This document shows, in pieces, positions 25,554 through 34,494 of a stretch of 64,000 nt of DNA (its first letter is position 1; each line of letters starts with the position of its first letter). Under the pieces are notes generated by a model. The model ran no database searches. It was not told the origin of the DNA and saw only the letters and a list, made by a program, of their open reading frames with translations. The translations under genes were made by a program, and so were the position numbers. Source of the DNA: Colwellia demingiae (GTDB taxonomy: Bacteria > Pseudomonadota > Gammaproteobacteria > Enterobacterales > Alteromonadaceae). The DNA is taken from positions 248,001 to 312,000 of the forward strand of contig NZ_VOLT01000003.1 in NCBI RefSeq assembly GCF_007954275.1, written 5' to 3'.

Positions 25554-26804
25554 ATGCTCTCGTCAAACCGTCTTATTAAAAAAACACTTACTTTTTTTCA
25601 TTATAAAAAATTAATCATGCTTTGCGCATTTTTTCCTATTATGGCTAATGCCACCATTGCCGATGAGGATTTTCTTCAGTGCAAAATTAATTTAGTTAAA
25701 CGTGCTGAAACCGCGGGGTTTTCATCTTATATAACCCAAACCGTTATTGAAAATATTTCCCCTATTAAGCGAGTGATAGCTTTAGATAAAAAACAACCCG
25801 AATTTACCCAAACCTTTGAGCAGTATATTAAAGCGAGAGTAACCGCTTATCATGTTCGAGTAGGAAAGGAAAAACTGAGTAAAAATAAAAAACTGTTTGA
25901 TAAGTTAGAGAAGCAATACGGCGTGCCACGCCAATATTTAGTCTCTTTTTGGGGCTTAGAAACAGTTTTTGGTAAACATAAAGGTAAAATGTCAGTACTT
26001 AATTCCTTAGCAACATTAGCCTGTGATGAACGTCGTAGTGAGTTTTTTACTCTAGAAATATTAAACTTGTTCACCTTAATTGAAACAAAGCAAGTTGCTG
26101 TTGAACAACTACAAGGCTCTTGGGCCGGTGCAATGGGGCATATGCAATTTATGCCTACCGCGTTCTTAAAATATGCCGTTGATGGTGATAATGATGGCAA
26201 AGTCGATATTTGGAAAAGTGAGGTTGATGCCTTAACAACGGCGGCCAATTATTTAAATAAAATAGGTTGGCAGCCTAAAGAACGCTGGGGCAGAGAAGTT
26301 AAATTACCAGAAAACTTTGCCTTTGATAAAGTGGCTTTTGATCAATATTACCCACTTAACTATTTTAAGGAACTAGGCGTTAAAAAAACAAATAACCAAT
26401 CATTATCTACTTATGATATTCAGGCTGAGCTATATCTTCCTTCAGGCCATAAAGGTCCTGCATTTTTACTCTATCCTAACTTTAATGTGATTATGACGTG
26501 GAACCTTTCGAAAAGTTATGCACTGTCAGTAGGTCTATTAGCCAATAAATTAGTTGGTGCTAAAGGCCTTAAGTTTTCACACAAAGCGCAAACTAAAGTG
26601 AAACCTTATAGTGTTGCACAAATGAAAAACCTACAAAGCCAACTCAATTCATTAGGCTTTGAAACAGGCGAACCCGATGGGATCTGGGGACCTAAAAGTA
26701 GACAGGCCATTCGATCATTTCAGCTACAACATCAACTGATTGCCGATGGATACCCAAATAAAGAAGTTTTTGTAACAATCAAATCAGTGGGGAGTAAAGC
26801 ATAG
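25554..26804 (+). CDS. Lytic murein transglycosylase (MltB-like) with peptidoglycan-binding domain
   Basis: Periplasmic lytic transglycosylase cleaving the glycan strands of peptidoglycan. It has 416 residues, a signal/anchor region (about 18-33, ending ANA), the SLT_2 catalytic domain with the essential glutamate in FWGLETVFGKHKG (Glu136), and SWAGAMGHMQFMPTAFLKYA typical of family 3 enzymes (quoted in part: GAMGHMQFMPTAF). The C-terminal ~60 residues are a peptidoglycan-binding 1 domain (LQSQLNSLGFETGEPDGIWG). Monocistronic, between a LysR gene and a convergent Crp/Fnr gene. Confidence 0.93.
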   Translation: MLSSNRLIKKTLTFFHYKKLIMLCAFFPIMANATIADEDFLQCKINLVKRAETAGFSSYITQTVIENISPIKRVIALDKKQPEFTQTFEQYIKARVTAYHVRVGKEKLSKNKKLFDKLEKQYGVPRQYLVSFWGLETVFGKHKGKMSVLNSLATLACDERRSEFFTLEILNLFTLIETKQVAVEQLQGSWAGAMGHMQFMPTAFLKYAVDGDNDGKVDIWKSEVDALTTAANYLNKIGWQPKERWGREVKLPENFAFDKVAFDQYYPLNYFKELGVKKTNNQSLSTYDIQAELYLPSGHKGPAFLLYPNFNVIMTWNLSKSYALSVGLLANKLVGAKGLKFSHKAQTKVKPYSVAQMKNLQSQLNSLGFETGEPDGIWGPKSRQAIRSFQLQHQLIADGYPNKEVFVTIKSVGSKA

Positions 26805-26895
26805 GCTATTACGCCCTGCATCAATCAAGCAAGTTGATTGATGCTTACATTTACGGGTTAAAAAACTAACTTTTATTTTTCGTCTAGCTACTCAA

Positions 26896-27696
26896 CTAGG
26901 TATTAGAAAAAGGCGCATTAGCTAAATTTTGCGTATATTTCGCTTCTTTTTCTAATGCTTCTAAATCTTTAATAATCAATTGATTACGTTTTTTATCAAT
27001 AACGTCTTCTTTTTTCCAGTGTTGTAACTGTTTATTAATCACTTGTCTCACTGAGCCTGTCATCCGCGCCAACGTTTCATCGTTTAAACCATTCACTAAA
27101 TGATGATGATGCTCTTCTTCTTTACTACCCGTATAAAACTTAATTTTATTAATATGTTCTAAAATAATACGGCTTAAACGTGTTGTTACATCGTGTAAAA
27201 TTAGACTACTTGCCTGTTGTTCTTTTTCACGCATCTTTTTTGCTATGTAAGGCATAAATTGTTGGTTAAACTCAGGATAAGTCCACAGCCAATGTCGCAT
27301 AGTTGACAGTTTGACTGACAGTAATTTTACCGTTGTTAACGGTGAAATAATAACTTTATGGGGTTTATCGTCTAATAGCACCATTAAATCAAAACAATCT
27401 CCTGCATAAAGCATATCTAACGTCGCTTCTCTGCCTGTATCGGGGTTACTTTGTTTGATTTCTAAACTCCCCTCAATCACCACAAAAAAGCGTTTTGTTA
27501 ATATGTCACAATTAATGTAATCGCCTTTATGCCACTCATTAAGCTGAAATTCTTGTTGAAAATCCTCAATTAATTTTTCTGGTAAATCTGCAAAAAGATT
27601 AGCTTGTTTCACTAACACAGGACTTAACACCGGACTTAACTCTGGACTTAACTCTTGAGTAGATTTTTGAGGTAAATCAGTCTTATTTTTATGCAT
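26896..27696 (-). CDS. Crp/Fnr-family transcriptional regulator
   Basis: A 266-residue regulator with an N-terminal cyclic-nucleotide-binding-like beta barrel (about 45-150, containing GDYINCDILTKRFFVVIEGS and YAGDCFDLMVLL), a dimer helix and a C-terminal winged helix (LNDETLARMTGSVRQVINKQ). It lacks the N-terminal cysteines of FNR, so it does not carry an iron-sulfur cluster in that way. The first 35 residues include a repeated ELSP/VLSP run, encoded by a small tandem repeat near 27610-27650. It is divergent from dnaK across 390 bp, which makes a regulatory link possible but unproven. Confidence 0.88.
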   Translation of the reverse strand: MHKNKTDLPQKSTQELSPELSPVLSPVLVKQANLFADLPEKLIEDFQQEFQLNEWHKGDYINCDILTKRFFVVIEGSLEIKQSNPDTGREATLDMLYAGDCFDLMVLLDDKPHKVIISPLTTVKLLSVKLSTMRHWLWTYPEFNQQFMPYIAKKMREKEQQASSLILHDVTTRLSRIILEHINKIKFYTGSKEEEHHHHLVNGLNDETLARMTGSVRQVINKQLQHWKKEDVIDKKRNQLIIKDLEALEKEAKYTQNLANAPFSNT

Positions 27697-28088
27697 AAAT
27701 AAAATAATTTTAATGGCCGAGTATGTAGGTATTTTAATTCTACCCCGTTGTGACTATATAGCAAAAGTTAATATTATTTTTTAGTCACGTCACTTTAACT
27801 GCTCTCTTAATCCATTGATTTATAAATTTAAAACATTGAATAACATAAAATTATGCGGAGTGTCATATTTATGACAGAAGCATTTACTTACCTTGAGTAT
27901 CATAGCCTCATTAACCAAACATCCAACAGTAAACCATTTATGTGAACCGGTTTATACAGGTTGTTTAACTAGGTTTTTTATACGGTCAAAGTACTCATTT
28001 GGTAATAGCCATGGGTAACAGACCATTTTATTAGATTCTATTTATTAGACTATTTATTAAACTTTTTATTAGATAACAGGTGATTATT
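27697..28088. other. Divergent intergenic region crp-type gene / dnaK
   Basis: About 390 bp, AT-rich, holding promoters in both directions. I looked for a heat-shock (sigma-32) promoter and for a symmetric Crp/Fnr box and found none convincing. AGGTGA at 28078-28083 is the dnaK Shine-Dalgarno. Confidence 0.4.
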
Positions 28089-30005
28089 ATGACTAAGATT
28101 ATTGGTATTGATTTAGGTACAACAAATTCATGTGTCGCAGTTATGGAAGGTGGCACTGCCAAAATTATTGAAAATGCAGAAGGTAGCCGTACAACGCCTT
28201 CAATTGTTGCTTATGCAAACAATGAAACGTTAGCGGGTCAACCGGCAAAAAGACAATCCGTAACAAATTCTACCAATACATTATTTGCGATTAAGCGATT
28301 GATTGGTCGTAAGTTTGACGACAAAGAAGTACAAAAAGACATTAAGTTAGCGCCTTATAAAATTGTAAAAGCAGACAACGGCGATGCGTGGGTTGAAGTC
28401 AATGGTAAAGCATTGTCACCACAAGAAGTATCAGCTCAAATTTTACGTAAATTGAAAAAAGATGCTGAAGCCTATTTAGGCGAAACAGTAACCGAGGCGG
28501 TTATTACCGTACCGGCATATTTCAATGATTCACAGCGCCAAGCAACAAAAGACGCAGGTAAAATTGCCGGACTTAATGTTAAGCGTATTATTAATGAACC
28601 CACTGCCGCAGCGTTGGCCTATGGTGTTGATAAAAATAGTAACGCTGACCAAAAAGTAGTGGTTTACGATTTAGGTGGCGGTACCTTTGATATTTCCATT
28701 ATTGAAATATCCAATGTAGACGGTGAAAAACAATTTGAAGTATTAGCAACCAATGGTGATACCTTTTTAGGCGGAGAAGATTTCGATTTACGCCTCATTA
28801 ATTACCTTGCGGATGAATTCAAAAAAGAAAGTGGCATTGATATCCATCAAGATTCGTTAGCTCTACAGCGCATTAAAGAAGCGGCGGAAAAAGCAAAGAT
28901 CGAATTGTCATCTGCACTACAAACTGATGTGAATTTACCGTACGTTACGGCTGATGCTAGTGGCCCTAAACATTTAAATGTGAAAGTTACTCGAGCGAAA
29001 TTAGAGTCATTAGTTGATGAATTAGTAAAAAATACCATTGCGCCGTGTGAGCAAGCATTAAAAGATGCAGGTTTAAGTAAAAGTGATATCGACGAGGTTA
29101 TTTTGGTGGGTGGTCAAACACGTATGCCAAAAGTGCAAGACGCAGTTAAAAGCTTCTTTGATAAAGAGCCACGTAAAGATGTCAACCCAGATGAAGCCGT
29201 TGCTTTAGGTGCTACCATTCAATCGGGTGTGTTGTCAGGTGCGGTTAATGATGTGTTATTACTAGATGTAACACCACTATCACTGGGTATTGAAACCTTA
29301 GGTGGGGTAATGACTAAGCTTATTGAGAAAAATACCACGATACCAACACGTGCTTCTGAGACGTTCTCAACAGCGGAAGATAACCAAGCAGCGGTAACCG
29401 TACATGTGTTGCAGGGTCAGCGTGAAATGGCGACAGATAATAAATCGTTAGGTCAATTTAACTTAAGCGATATTAACCCTGGCCCACGAGGATCGGTACA
29501 AGTTGAAGTTACCTTTGATATTGATGCTAATGGTATTTTAAATGTTTCAGCGAAAGACAAAGCAACAGGCAAGGAGCAAAGCATTAAAATTACCGCCTCA
29601 AGTGGTTTAACGGAAGATGAAATTAATCGCATGGTGAACGATGCTCAGCTGCACGCAAGTGAAGACAAACAAAAGCGTGAGTTAGTTGAACAACGTAACC
29701 AAGCAGACCAATTAATTCATACTGTGCAAACGTCAATGACCAGTTTAAGCGATGGTCAGCAAGCAGAGCTAAAAGCATTAATTGAGCAGTTAAAAATGGC
29801 GGTTAATGGCAGTGACAAAGCCGCCATTGAAATGCGACAAAATGCTTTGCAAGAAGCTTACAGTAAAGTTATGCAAGCTGAACAATCACAAGCAGAACAG
29901 CAAGCGCAACAGCAAGCAGGTCAGCAGCAAGGTAATGCTGCCAATGATGGCGCTAAGGACGAAGATATAATTGATGCTGATTTTGAAGAGGTAAGCAACG
30001 GTTAA
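28089..30005 (+). CDS. dnaK: Molecular chaperone DnaK (Hsp70)
   Basis: Hsp70 ATPase chaperone of 638 residues from the chosen ATG. The longer frame begins with GTG at 28080, but AGGTGA lies 6-7 nt before the ATG at 28089. The nucleotide-binding domain is complete: [47 protein letters not shown] and [14 protein letters not shown]. The substrate domain contains [20 protein letters not shown] (in part) and the lid ends in a Gln-rich stretch and [12 protein letters not shown], the usual EEV end. No grpE, dnaJ or hsc partners adjoin it, so it may be a second dnaK copy. The small J protein at 5 kb is the only co-chaperone in the window. Confidence 0.97.
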   Translation: MTKIIGIDLGTTNSCVAVMEGGTAKIIENAEGSRTTPSIVAYANNETLAGQPAKRQSVTNSTNTLFAIKRLIGRKFDDKEVQKDIKLAPYKIVKADNGDAWVEVNGKALSPQEVSAQILRKLKKDAEAYLGETVTEAVITVPAYFNDSQRQATKDAGKIAGLNVKRIINEPTAAALAYGVDKNSNADQKVVVYDLGGGTFDISIIEISNVDGEKQFEVLATNGDTFLGGEDFDLRLINYLADEFKKESGIDIHQDSLALQRIKEAAEKAKIELSSALQTDVNLPYVTADASGPKHLNVKVTRAKLESLVDELVKNTIAPCEQALKDAGLSKSDIDEVILVGGQTRMPKVQDAVKSFFDKEPRKDVNPDEAVALGATIQSGVLSGAVNDVLLLDVTPLSLGIETLGGVMTKLIEKNTTIPTRASETFSTAEDNQAAVTVHVLQGQREMATDNKSLGQFNLSDINPGPRGSVQVEVTFDIDANGILNVSAKDKATGKEQSIKITASSGLTEDEINRMVNDAQLHASEDKQKRELVEQRNQADQLIHTVQTSMTSLSDGQQAELKALIEQLKMAVNGSDKAAIEMRQNALQEAYSKVMQAEQSQAEQQAQQQAGQQQGNAANDGAKDEDIIDADFEEVSNG

Positions 30006-30116
30006 CCAATAAATGATTGCTGTTACGTTAACTCTTAGATTCAGATAATAAGTGCATAACTTAAATGAGTTTGAGTGAAACTTTTAACAAGCTTTTCTTA
30101 TCAATACTAAAAATAA

Positions 30117-30147
30117 AACCTCTAACATGAATTGTTAGAGGTTTTTT
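30117..30147 (+). terminator. Terminator after dnaK
   Basis: AAACCTCTAAC and GTTAGAGGTTT form an 11-bp stem around a 7-nt loop, followed by TTTT. About 110 bp after the dnaK stop. Confidence 0.85.
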
Positions 30148-30597
30148 ATTGCATAGTAAAATAATTTTAGTCAATAACTTCATTGCCTTAACCCCTCCCC
30201 TCCCTTAAATCCCTTTGAATAATGACACTGAGTTGAATGCTCAGTTACATCACATATAGCACTAATTTACATTCAATATGAGCAATGGATTACTTTTACC
30301 ATGAACAGGTAATCACAATTGATGATGCTACAAAGTAAAAATTATCTATCAATTGCTCTTAAGGTCACGACTAGCGCTAAAAGGAAATGTTAGACAAACT
30401 GGCGGTATTCAGTGCTCTGCTCTAAAATATAAGTAAGAAAGGACAATGATATTTCCACTCAGGATGTGCGAGTGGGTGTCTATATCAAGGGTAATTCCTT
30501 TCAGGGTCTTGTATAAGACGCATATCGAAACAGTTTCCACGTCTCACGAGATCGATTCTAGCTTATAGAAGATATTGGTCAAACAGGAGAAACTGTC
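30148..30597. other. Left boundary region of the G+C-rich island
   Basis: About 450 bp of non-coding DNA between the dnaK terminator and the first island gene. Base composition begins to rise within it. It must hold the promoter of the 66-residue gene. A hairpin-prone stretch lies near 30455-30560 (CACTCAGGATGTGCGAGTG, then TTCCACGTCTCACGAGATCG), which might be part of a leader RNA. No attachment site or direct repeat was found. Confidence 0.35.
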
Positions 30598-30798
30598 ATG
30601 TACAAGACTATTACAGCAACATATACAGATAAAATAGCCCTTAAAAATGTGGCTGATGAACTGGTGAATAAGGATATCCCAAGGGAAAATTTTTTCATCG
30701 ATGAAAAAGTTTCACAGGTTAAGGTAATGATGCCAGAGAGTGCAGAACCGGAAATAATGGATATCCTCAATCGTCATGGACCGACAGAGGTTCACTAA
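30598..30798 (+). CDS. Small soluble protein, 66 residues, unknown
   Basis: Short protein with a good GGAGAAA Shine-Dalgarno 8 nt before its ATG. The sequence reads as a beta-alpha-beta fold (MYKTITATYTDKIALKNVADEL, then VSQVKVMMPESAEPEIMDIL), like the small domains of the YflT/general-stress or ACT-like kind, in which a protein senses or binds something through a beta sheet. No cysteine, no membrane segment. It ends in a terminator, so it is a separate unit in front of the signalling operon, but it shares the higher G+C of that block. Confidence 0.65.
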   Translation: MYKTITATYTDKIALKNVADELVNKDIPRENFFIDEKVSQVKVMMPESAEPEIMDILNRHGPTEVH

Positions 30799-31162
30799 AC
30801 AAGTAACTGTCCAGAGCCGTCACGCAGTGTAGCTACTGACAGCTGAAATAATAATCTGCAATGGAATGCTCAGTGAGATATTTTAAAACAGGCGAATAGC
30901 CTGTTTTTTTGGTTTCGGTACAGAAACTGTCATTAATCAGTAGCTCGGATGAAGACGGTAATGTCTTCAAATGACGGGAATGAAGCTCTCAACGGGTAAT
31001 TCAGTAATATTTTTAATTAGTGTCCCTTTTTATCGGGCAAGATCAAAGAACCTATAGCGGTCGTTGAATAGTTCTCTAAACCTTTCTATCAAAAGATCAC
31101 TTTGATTCTGATACTGTTCATTATTGGTTGTCTATGGTGATTCGTTCCTATATGGAGGGATT
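30799..31162. other. Gap before the signalling operon
   Basis: About 360 bp with the terminator at 30885-30910 and the promoter region of the operon. A GGAGG Shine-Dalgarno at 31154-31158 sets the start of the next gene. No operator palindrome is obvious. Confidence 0.4.
30885..30911 (+). terminator. Terminator after the 66-residue gene
   Basis: AACAGGC-GAATA-GCCTGTT followed by T6: a short, strong rho-independent terminator. It makes the small gene a separate transcript from the operon behind it. Confidence 0.85.
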
Positions 31163-31363
31163 ATGTTAAAAGGCATGACGTCACAACGCTTGATTGCTCT
31201 ATCACTGACAGGCATAGCATTTCTGAACTTCCCACTTCTTGCGCTATGGGATAAGGATATACATGTACTAGGATGGCCACTCCTGCCATTTGGATTATTT
31301 CTGATTTGGGGAATATTAATTGCAGCCCTGGCCTGGGTGATGGAAAAACGGAAAACTACCTAA
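31163..31363 (+). CDS. Small two-helix membrane subunit linked to the symporter-kinase
   Basis: A 66-residue protein with two transmembrane helices (about 9-28 and 36-58) joined by a short loop and ending in a basic tail (MEKRK). It resembles the small partner subunits (DUF3311, DUF485 and DUF4212 types) found before sodium/solute symporters. I set the start at the ATG 31163, which has GGAGG in front; an in-frame ATG at 31124 has none. Its TAA overlaps the ATG of the symporter-kinase gene (TAATG), so the two are translated together, presumably in equal amounts for one membrane complex. Confidence 0.75.
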   Translation: MLKGMTSQRLIALSLTGIAFLNFPLLALWDKDIHVLGWPLLPFGLFLIWGILIAALAWVMEKRKTT

Positions 31364-34104
31364 TGCTCTCCCCGCCTCTGGTCATAACCGTATCTTTTAG
31401 CTATCTGTTTATTCTGTTTGCTGTCGCCTATTTCGGTGACAAACGTGCAGAAACTGGGCAATCCATCATTGCCAGTCCGTGGGTATATGCCCTGTCCATG
31501 GCCGTGTATTGCACCGCATGGACCTACTTCGGTAGCGTGGGACTTGCCGCCAGCGCAGGAGTGTGGTTTCTGCCCATTTACCTCGGGCCAATGCTATCCA
31601 TGATCTTGGCCTGGCTCGTTGTTCGAAAAATGATCCGCATTGCGAAAACCTACCGCATTACGTCTATCGCCGATTTCATTGCCAGTCGCTATGGCAAAAG
31701 TCCCTTGCTGGCTGGGCTGGTAACAATAATCACAGTAGTCGGCATCGTTCCTTATATCGCCTTGCAGCTAAAAGCCATTTCCAGCGGTTACGATGTAATG
31801 ACCACCCCTCTGGGTGGCATTGCCATACCACCGTCCGATTGGTGGTTTGATGGAACACTGTATATGGCACTGATACTGGCGGGGTTCACCATCATATTCG
31901 GTACCAGGCACCTGGACAGCAGTGAGCGACATGAAGGCCTAGTGGCAGCCATTGCCCTCGAATCAGTCGTCAAGCTGGTGGCTTTTCTGGCGGTAGGACT
32001 ATTTGTAACTTATGGCATTTTTGACGGCATGTCAGACATATTTGCCCAGGCATCAGCAATAGCAGAAATCAAGGAGTTACTGACATTTGACCAGGGACGC
32101 TCATTTGCCTACACCCAATGGTTTGCTTTGACACTACTGGCCATGCTGTCGGTTATTTTTCTACCACGCCAATTTCAGATCATGGTTGTGGAAAATGTCG
32201 ATGAGCAACACTTGAAACGAGCAGTTTGGGTGTTTCCGCTTTATTTATTATTGATCAATATTTTTGTCTTACCCATAGCATTGGGGGGACTGCTTTATTT
32301 TGGTGCTGCCCCTGTTAATGCTGAGACCTTTGTACTTTCGCTGCCACTGGCACATGGCCAAAATATGCTGGCCTTATTCGCTTTTGTTGGGGGTCTATCG
32401 GCTGTGACCGGTATGGTAATTGTCGAAGTCATCGCTATATCAACCATGGTGTGTAATGACCTAGTCATGCCGGTGTTATTGCGCACCACACGCTTTGGTG
32501 AACGCTCCGGCGGCGACCTGACCAAGTTACTACTTTTCATTCGCCGTATTGCCATCATCGGCATCCTGTTGTTGGGCTACCTGTATTTTCATTTAGCCGG
32601 GGAAGCCTATGCTCTGGTTAGCATCGGCCTGATCAGCTTTGCCGCTGTCGCACAATTCGCACCCGCTATGTTGGGCGGAATGTACTGGAAAAACGGTACA
32701 CGCAACGGTGCGCTTGCGGGACTTTTACTGGGGTTTTTGATGTGGTCTTACACTTTAATGTTACCTTCACTCGCCAAATCTGGATGGATATCTGTAGATT
32801 TCCTTAATCAGGGTCTATTTGGCATTGAATGGCTTAAACCAGAACAATTTTTGGGGTTGGCAGGCCTTGATAATCTGACCCATTCCTTGTTTTGGAGCCT
32901 TTTTATTAATGTAGTGGCATACGTGGCAGTATCACTCTGGAAACGCCCAACAGCCCATGAAACCAGTCAGGCCTTATTGTTTGTCGATGTTTTTCAACGT
33001 ACTCGCTTATCCCATCCGGTATTCTGGCAGGGCCAGGCAAAAGTAACTGACCTGTTACACCTGACCGGACGTTTTATGGGTGAAACAAAGGCACAGCAAT
33101 TGTTCACCGACTATGCTCAGGAAGTGGGTGCCGATGAGATCGGGAAAATCCCCGAAGACGCAACACTGGTACACTTTGTAGAAACCCATCTGACCGGAGC
33201 CATTGGCAGTGCCTCTGCGCGGATTATGGTGGCTTCAGTAGTGGAAGAAGAAGCTCTGGAACTGGATGACGTAATGCGCATCCTGGAAGAAGCCTCTCAA
33301 TTACGCGCCTATTCGGAAGCACTGGAAGAAAAGTCGTGTTCGTTGGAACAGGCCACCAAGGAACTGCAAACGGCTAATGAACAGCTTAAAAGTCTGGATA
33401 GATTGAAAGACAACTTTATGTCATCCGTGACCCATGAGTTACGTACTCCGCTGACCTCCATCCGCGCTATGACAGAGTTAATGCTGGATGACCCCAGCAT
33501 GGAGGAGGAACAGCGCCTTGAATTTCTCAGTATTGTGGTGTCAGAAGCAGAGCGACTCAGCAGACTGGTAAACCAGGTACTGGATATGGCAAAGATAGAA
33601 GCAGGACATGCCGAGTGGCATAGCAGTGATGTGGACATACTGGAACTGGTAACGCAGTCAGTCAATTCCATCTCTGGCATCTATAAGGAACGTGGTGCTG
33701 TATTGGAAGTCCATGCCCAGAAACATGTGTCATTGATCCGCGCCGATGCTGATCGCTTGATACAGGTGCTGATAAACCTGCTATCAAACGCTGTAAAGTT
33801 TGTGCCCGAGGATAAAGGCAAGGTTGAAGTGCATATACGAGATGCAATGGAAGGCATCACGGTTGAAGTGATTGACAACGGGCCAGGTATCGCACCGGAA
33901 AAACAGAAGCTGGTGTTTGAAAAGTTCCGCCAGGTAGAAGGTGAAACAGATCGTCAGCTAGGTACAGGCCTTGGTTTGCCGATAAGCCGTCAAATTGTGG
34001 AGCATTTTGGAGGGCGCATGTGGTTACAGTCAAACATAGGCGAAGGCGCCTGCTTTGGCTTTTTCTTACCTAGGCAAAAGGACAGTCTGGCCGATACATC
34101 ATAA
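31363..34104 (+). CDS. Sodium/solute symporter-type sensor histidine kinase (CbrA/CrbS-like)
   Basis: A 913-residue fusion of a solute:sodium symporter with a histidine kinase. The N-terminal ~560 residues carry about 13 transmembrane helices (for example SIIASPWVYALSMAVYCTAW and GLVTIITVVGIVPYIALQLK). Then follows a STAC-type linker (LHLTGRFMGETKAQQLFTDY), a coiled coil (SLEQATKELQTANEQLKSLD), HisKA with phospho-accepting His about 691 in SVTHELRTPLTS (codon at 33433), the N box VLINLLSNAVKF, G1 DNGPGI and G2 GTGLGLPIS. All kinase motifs are intact. Relatives sense histidine, acetate or carbon status. I use the ATG at 31363, overlapping the previous stop. A receiver gene follows after 18 bp. 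Confidence 0.93.
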   Translation: MLSPPLVITVSFSYLFILFAVAYFGDKRAETGQSIIASPWVYALSMAVYCTAWTYFGSVGLAASAGVWFLPIYLGPMLSMILAWLVVRKMIRIAKTYRITSIADFIASRYGKSPLLAGLVTIITVVGIVPYIALQLKAISSGYDVMTTPLGGIAIPPSDWWFDGTLYMALILAGFTIIFGTRHLDSSERHEGLVAAIALESVVKLVAFLAVGLFVTYGIFDGMSDIFAQASAIAEIKELLTFDQGRSFAYTQWFALTLLAMLSVIFLPRQFQIMVVENVDEQHLKRAVWVFPLYLLLINIFVLPIALGGLLYFGAAPVNAETFVLSLPLAHGQNMLALFAFVGGLSAVTGMVIVEVIAISTMVCNDLVMPVLLRTTRFGERSGGDLTKLLLFIRRIAIIGILLLGYLYFHLAGEAYALVSIGLISFAAVAQFAPAMLGGMYWKNGTRNGALAGLLLGFLMWSYTLMLPSLAKSGWISVDFLNQGLFGIEWLKPEQFLGLAGLDNLTHSLFWSLFINVVAYVAVSLWKRPTAHETSQALLFVDVFQRTRLSHPVFWQGQAKVTDLLHLTGRFMGETKAQQLFTDYAQEVGADEIGKIPEDATLVHFVETHLTGAIGSASARIMVASVVEEEALELDDVMRILEEASQLRAYSEALEEKSCSLEQATKELQTANEQLKSLDRLKDNFMSSVTHELRTPLTSIRAMTELMLDDPSMEEEQRLEFLSIVVSEAERLSRLVNQVLDMAKIEAGHAEWHSSDVDILELVTQSVNSISGIYKERGAVLEVHAQKHVSLIRADADRLIQVLINLLSNAVKFVPEDKGKVEVHIRDAMEGITVEVIDNGPGIAPEKQKLVFEKFRQVEGETDRQLGTGLGLPISRQIVEHFGGRMWLQSNIGEGACFGFFLPRQKDSLADTS

Positions 34105-34122
34105 TGATAGGAGTTCCAAAAA

Positions 34123-34494
34123 ATGAGTAAAACTATCCTGATTGCCGACGATGAGAAGAATATCCTGATTTCTCTGGAGTTCTTGATGAAAAGGGAAGGC
34201 TACCTTGTGGTGACAGCACATGACGGCCAGGAAGCGATTGATGCCATATCCAGGGAGCATCCCGACCTGGTGTTACTGGATGTCATGATGCCCAAAAAGA
34301 CTGGCTTTGATGTTTGCCAAGAAGTACGCGCAAACCCCGTTCTGAAAGATATCCTTATTCTGATGTTGACGGCTAAAGGGCGTGATACGGATATCGCCAA
34401 GGGACTGGCAATGGGTGCTAATGGTTACGTCATCAAGCCATTTTCCACTAGGGAACTGGCACAAAAAGTGCGCGACATGCTGGATCAGGCATGA
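34123..34494 (+). CDS. Single-domain response regulator (CheY-like receiver)
   Basis: A 123-residue receiver with no output domain. The acidic pocket (ADDEKN, residues 8-13), the phospho-acceptor Asp53 in LVLLDVMMPKKTG, the switch Thr in MLTAKGRD and the conserved Lys in YVIKPFS are all present. A good AGGAG precedes the ATG. CbrB, CrbR and similar partners of symporter-kinases have DNA-binding domains, so this receiver must pass the signal by protein contact or act as a phosphate sink. Its stop overlaps the start of the exonuclease gene (ATGA), tying the two together. Confidence 0.93.
   Translation: MSKTILIADDEKNILISLEFLMKREGYLVVTAHDGQEAIDAISREHPDLVLLDVMMPKKTGFDVCQEVRANPVLKDILILMLTAKGRDTDIAKGLAMGANGYVIKPFSTRELAQKVRDMLDQA

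Noticed and set aside
25850..26248. 132-codon antisense frame in the transglycosylase gene
   Set aside because: Composition mirrors the coding strand, and no ribosome site is present. The sense gene is clearly intact.
27697..28088. Heat-shock promoter before dnaK
   Set aside because: A CCCCGTTG stretch near 27742 recalls a sigma-32 -10 element, but no CTTGAA lies at the right distance.
32295..32564. Long minus-strand frames inside the symporter-kinase gene (also 33309-33680)
   Set aside because: Shadow frames favoured by the higher G+C. They have no Shine-Dalgarno and biased low-complexity composition.
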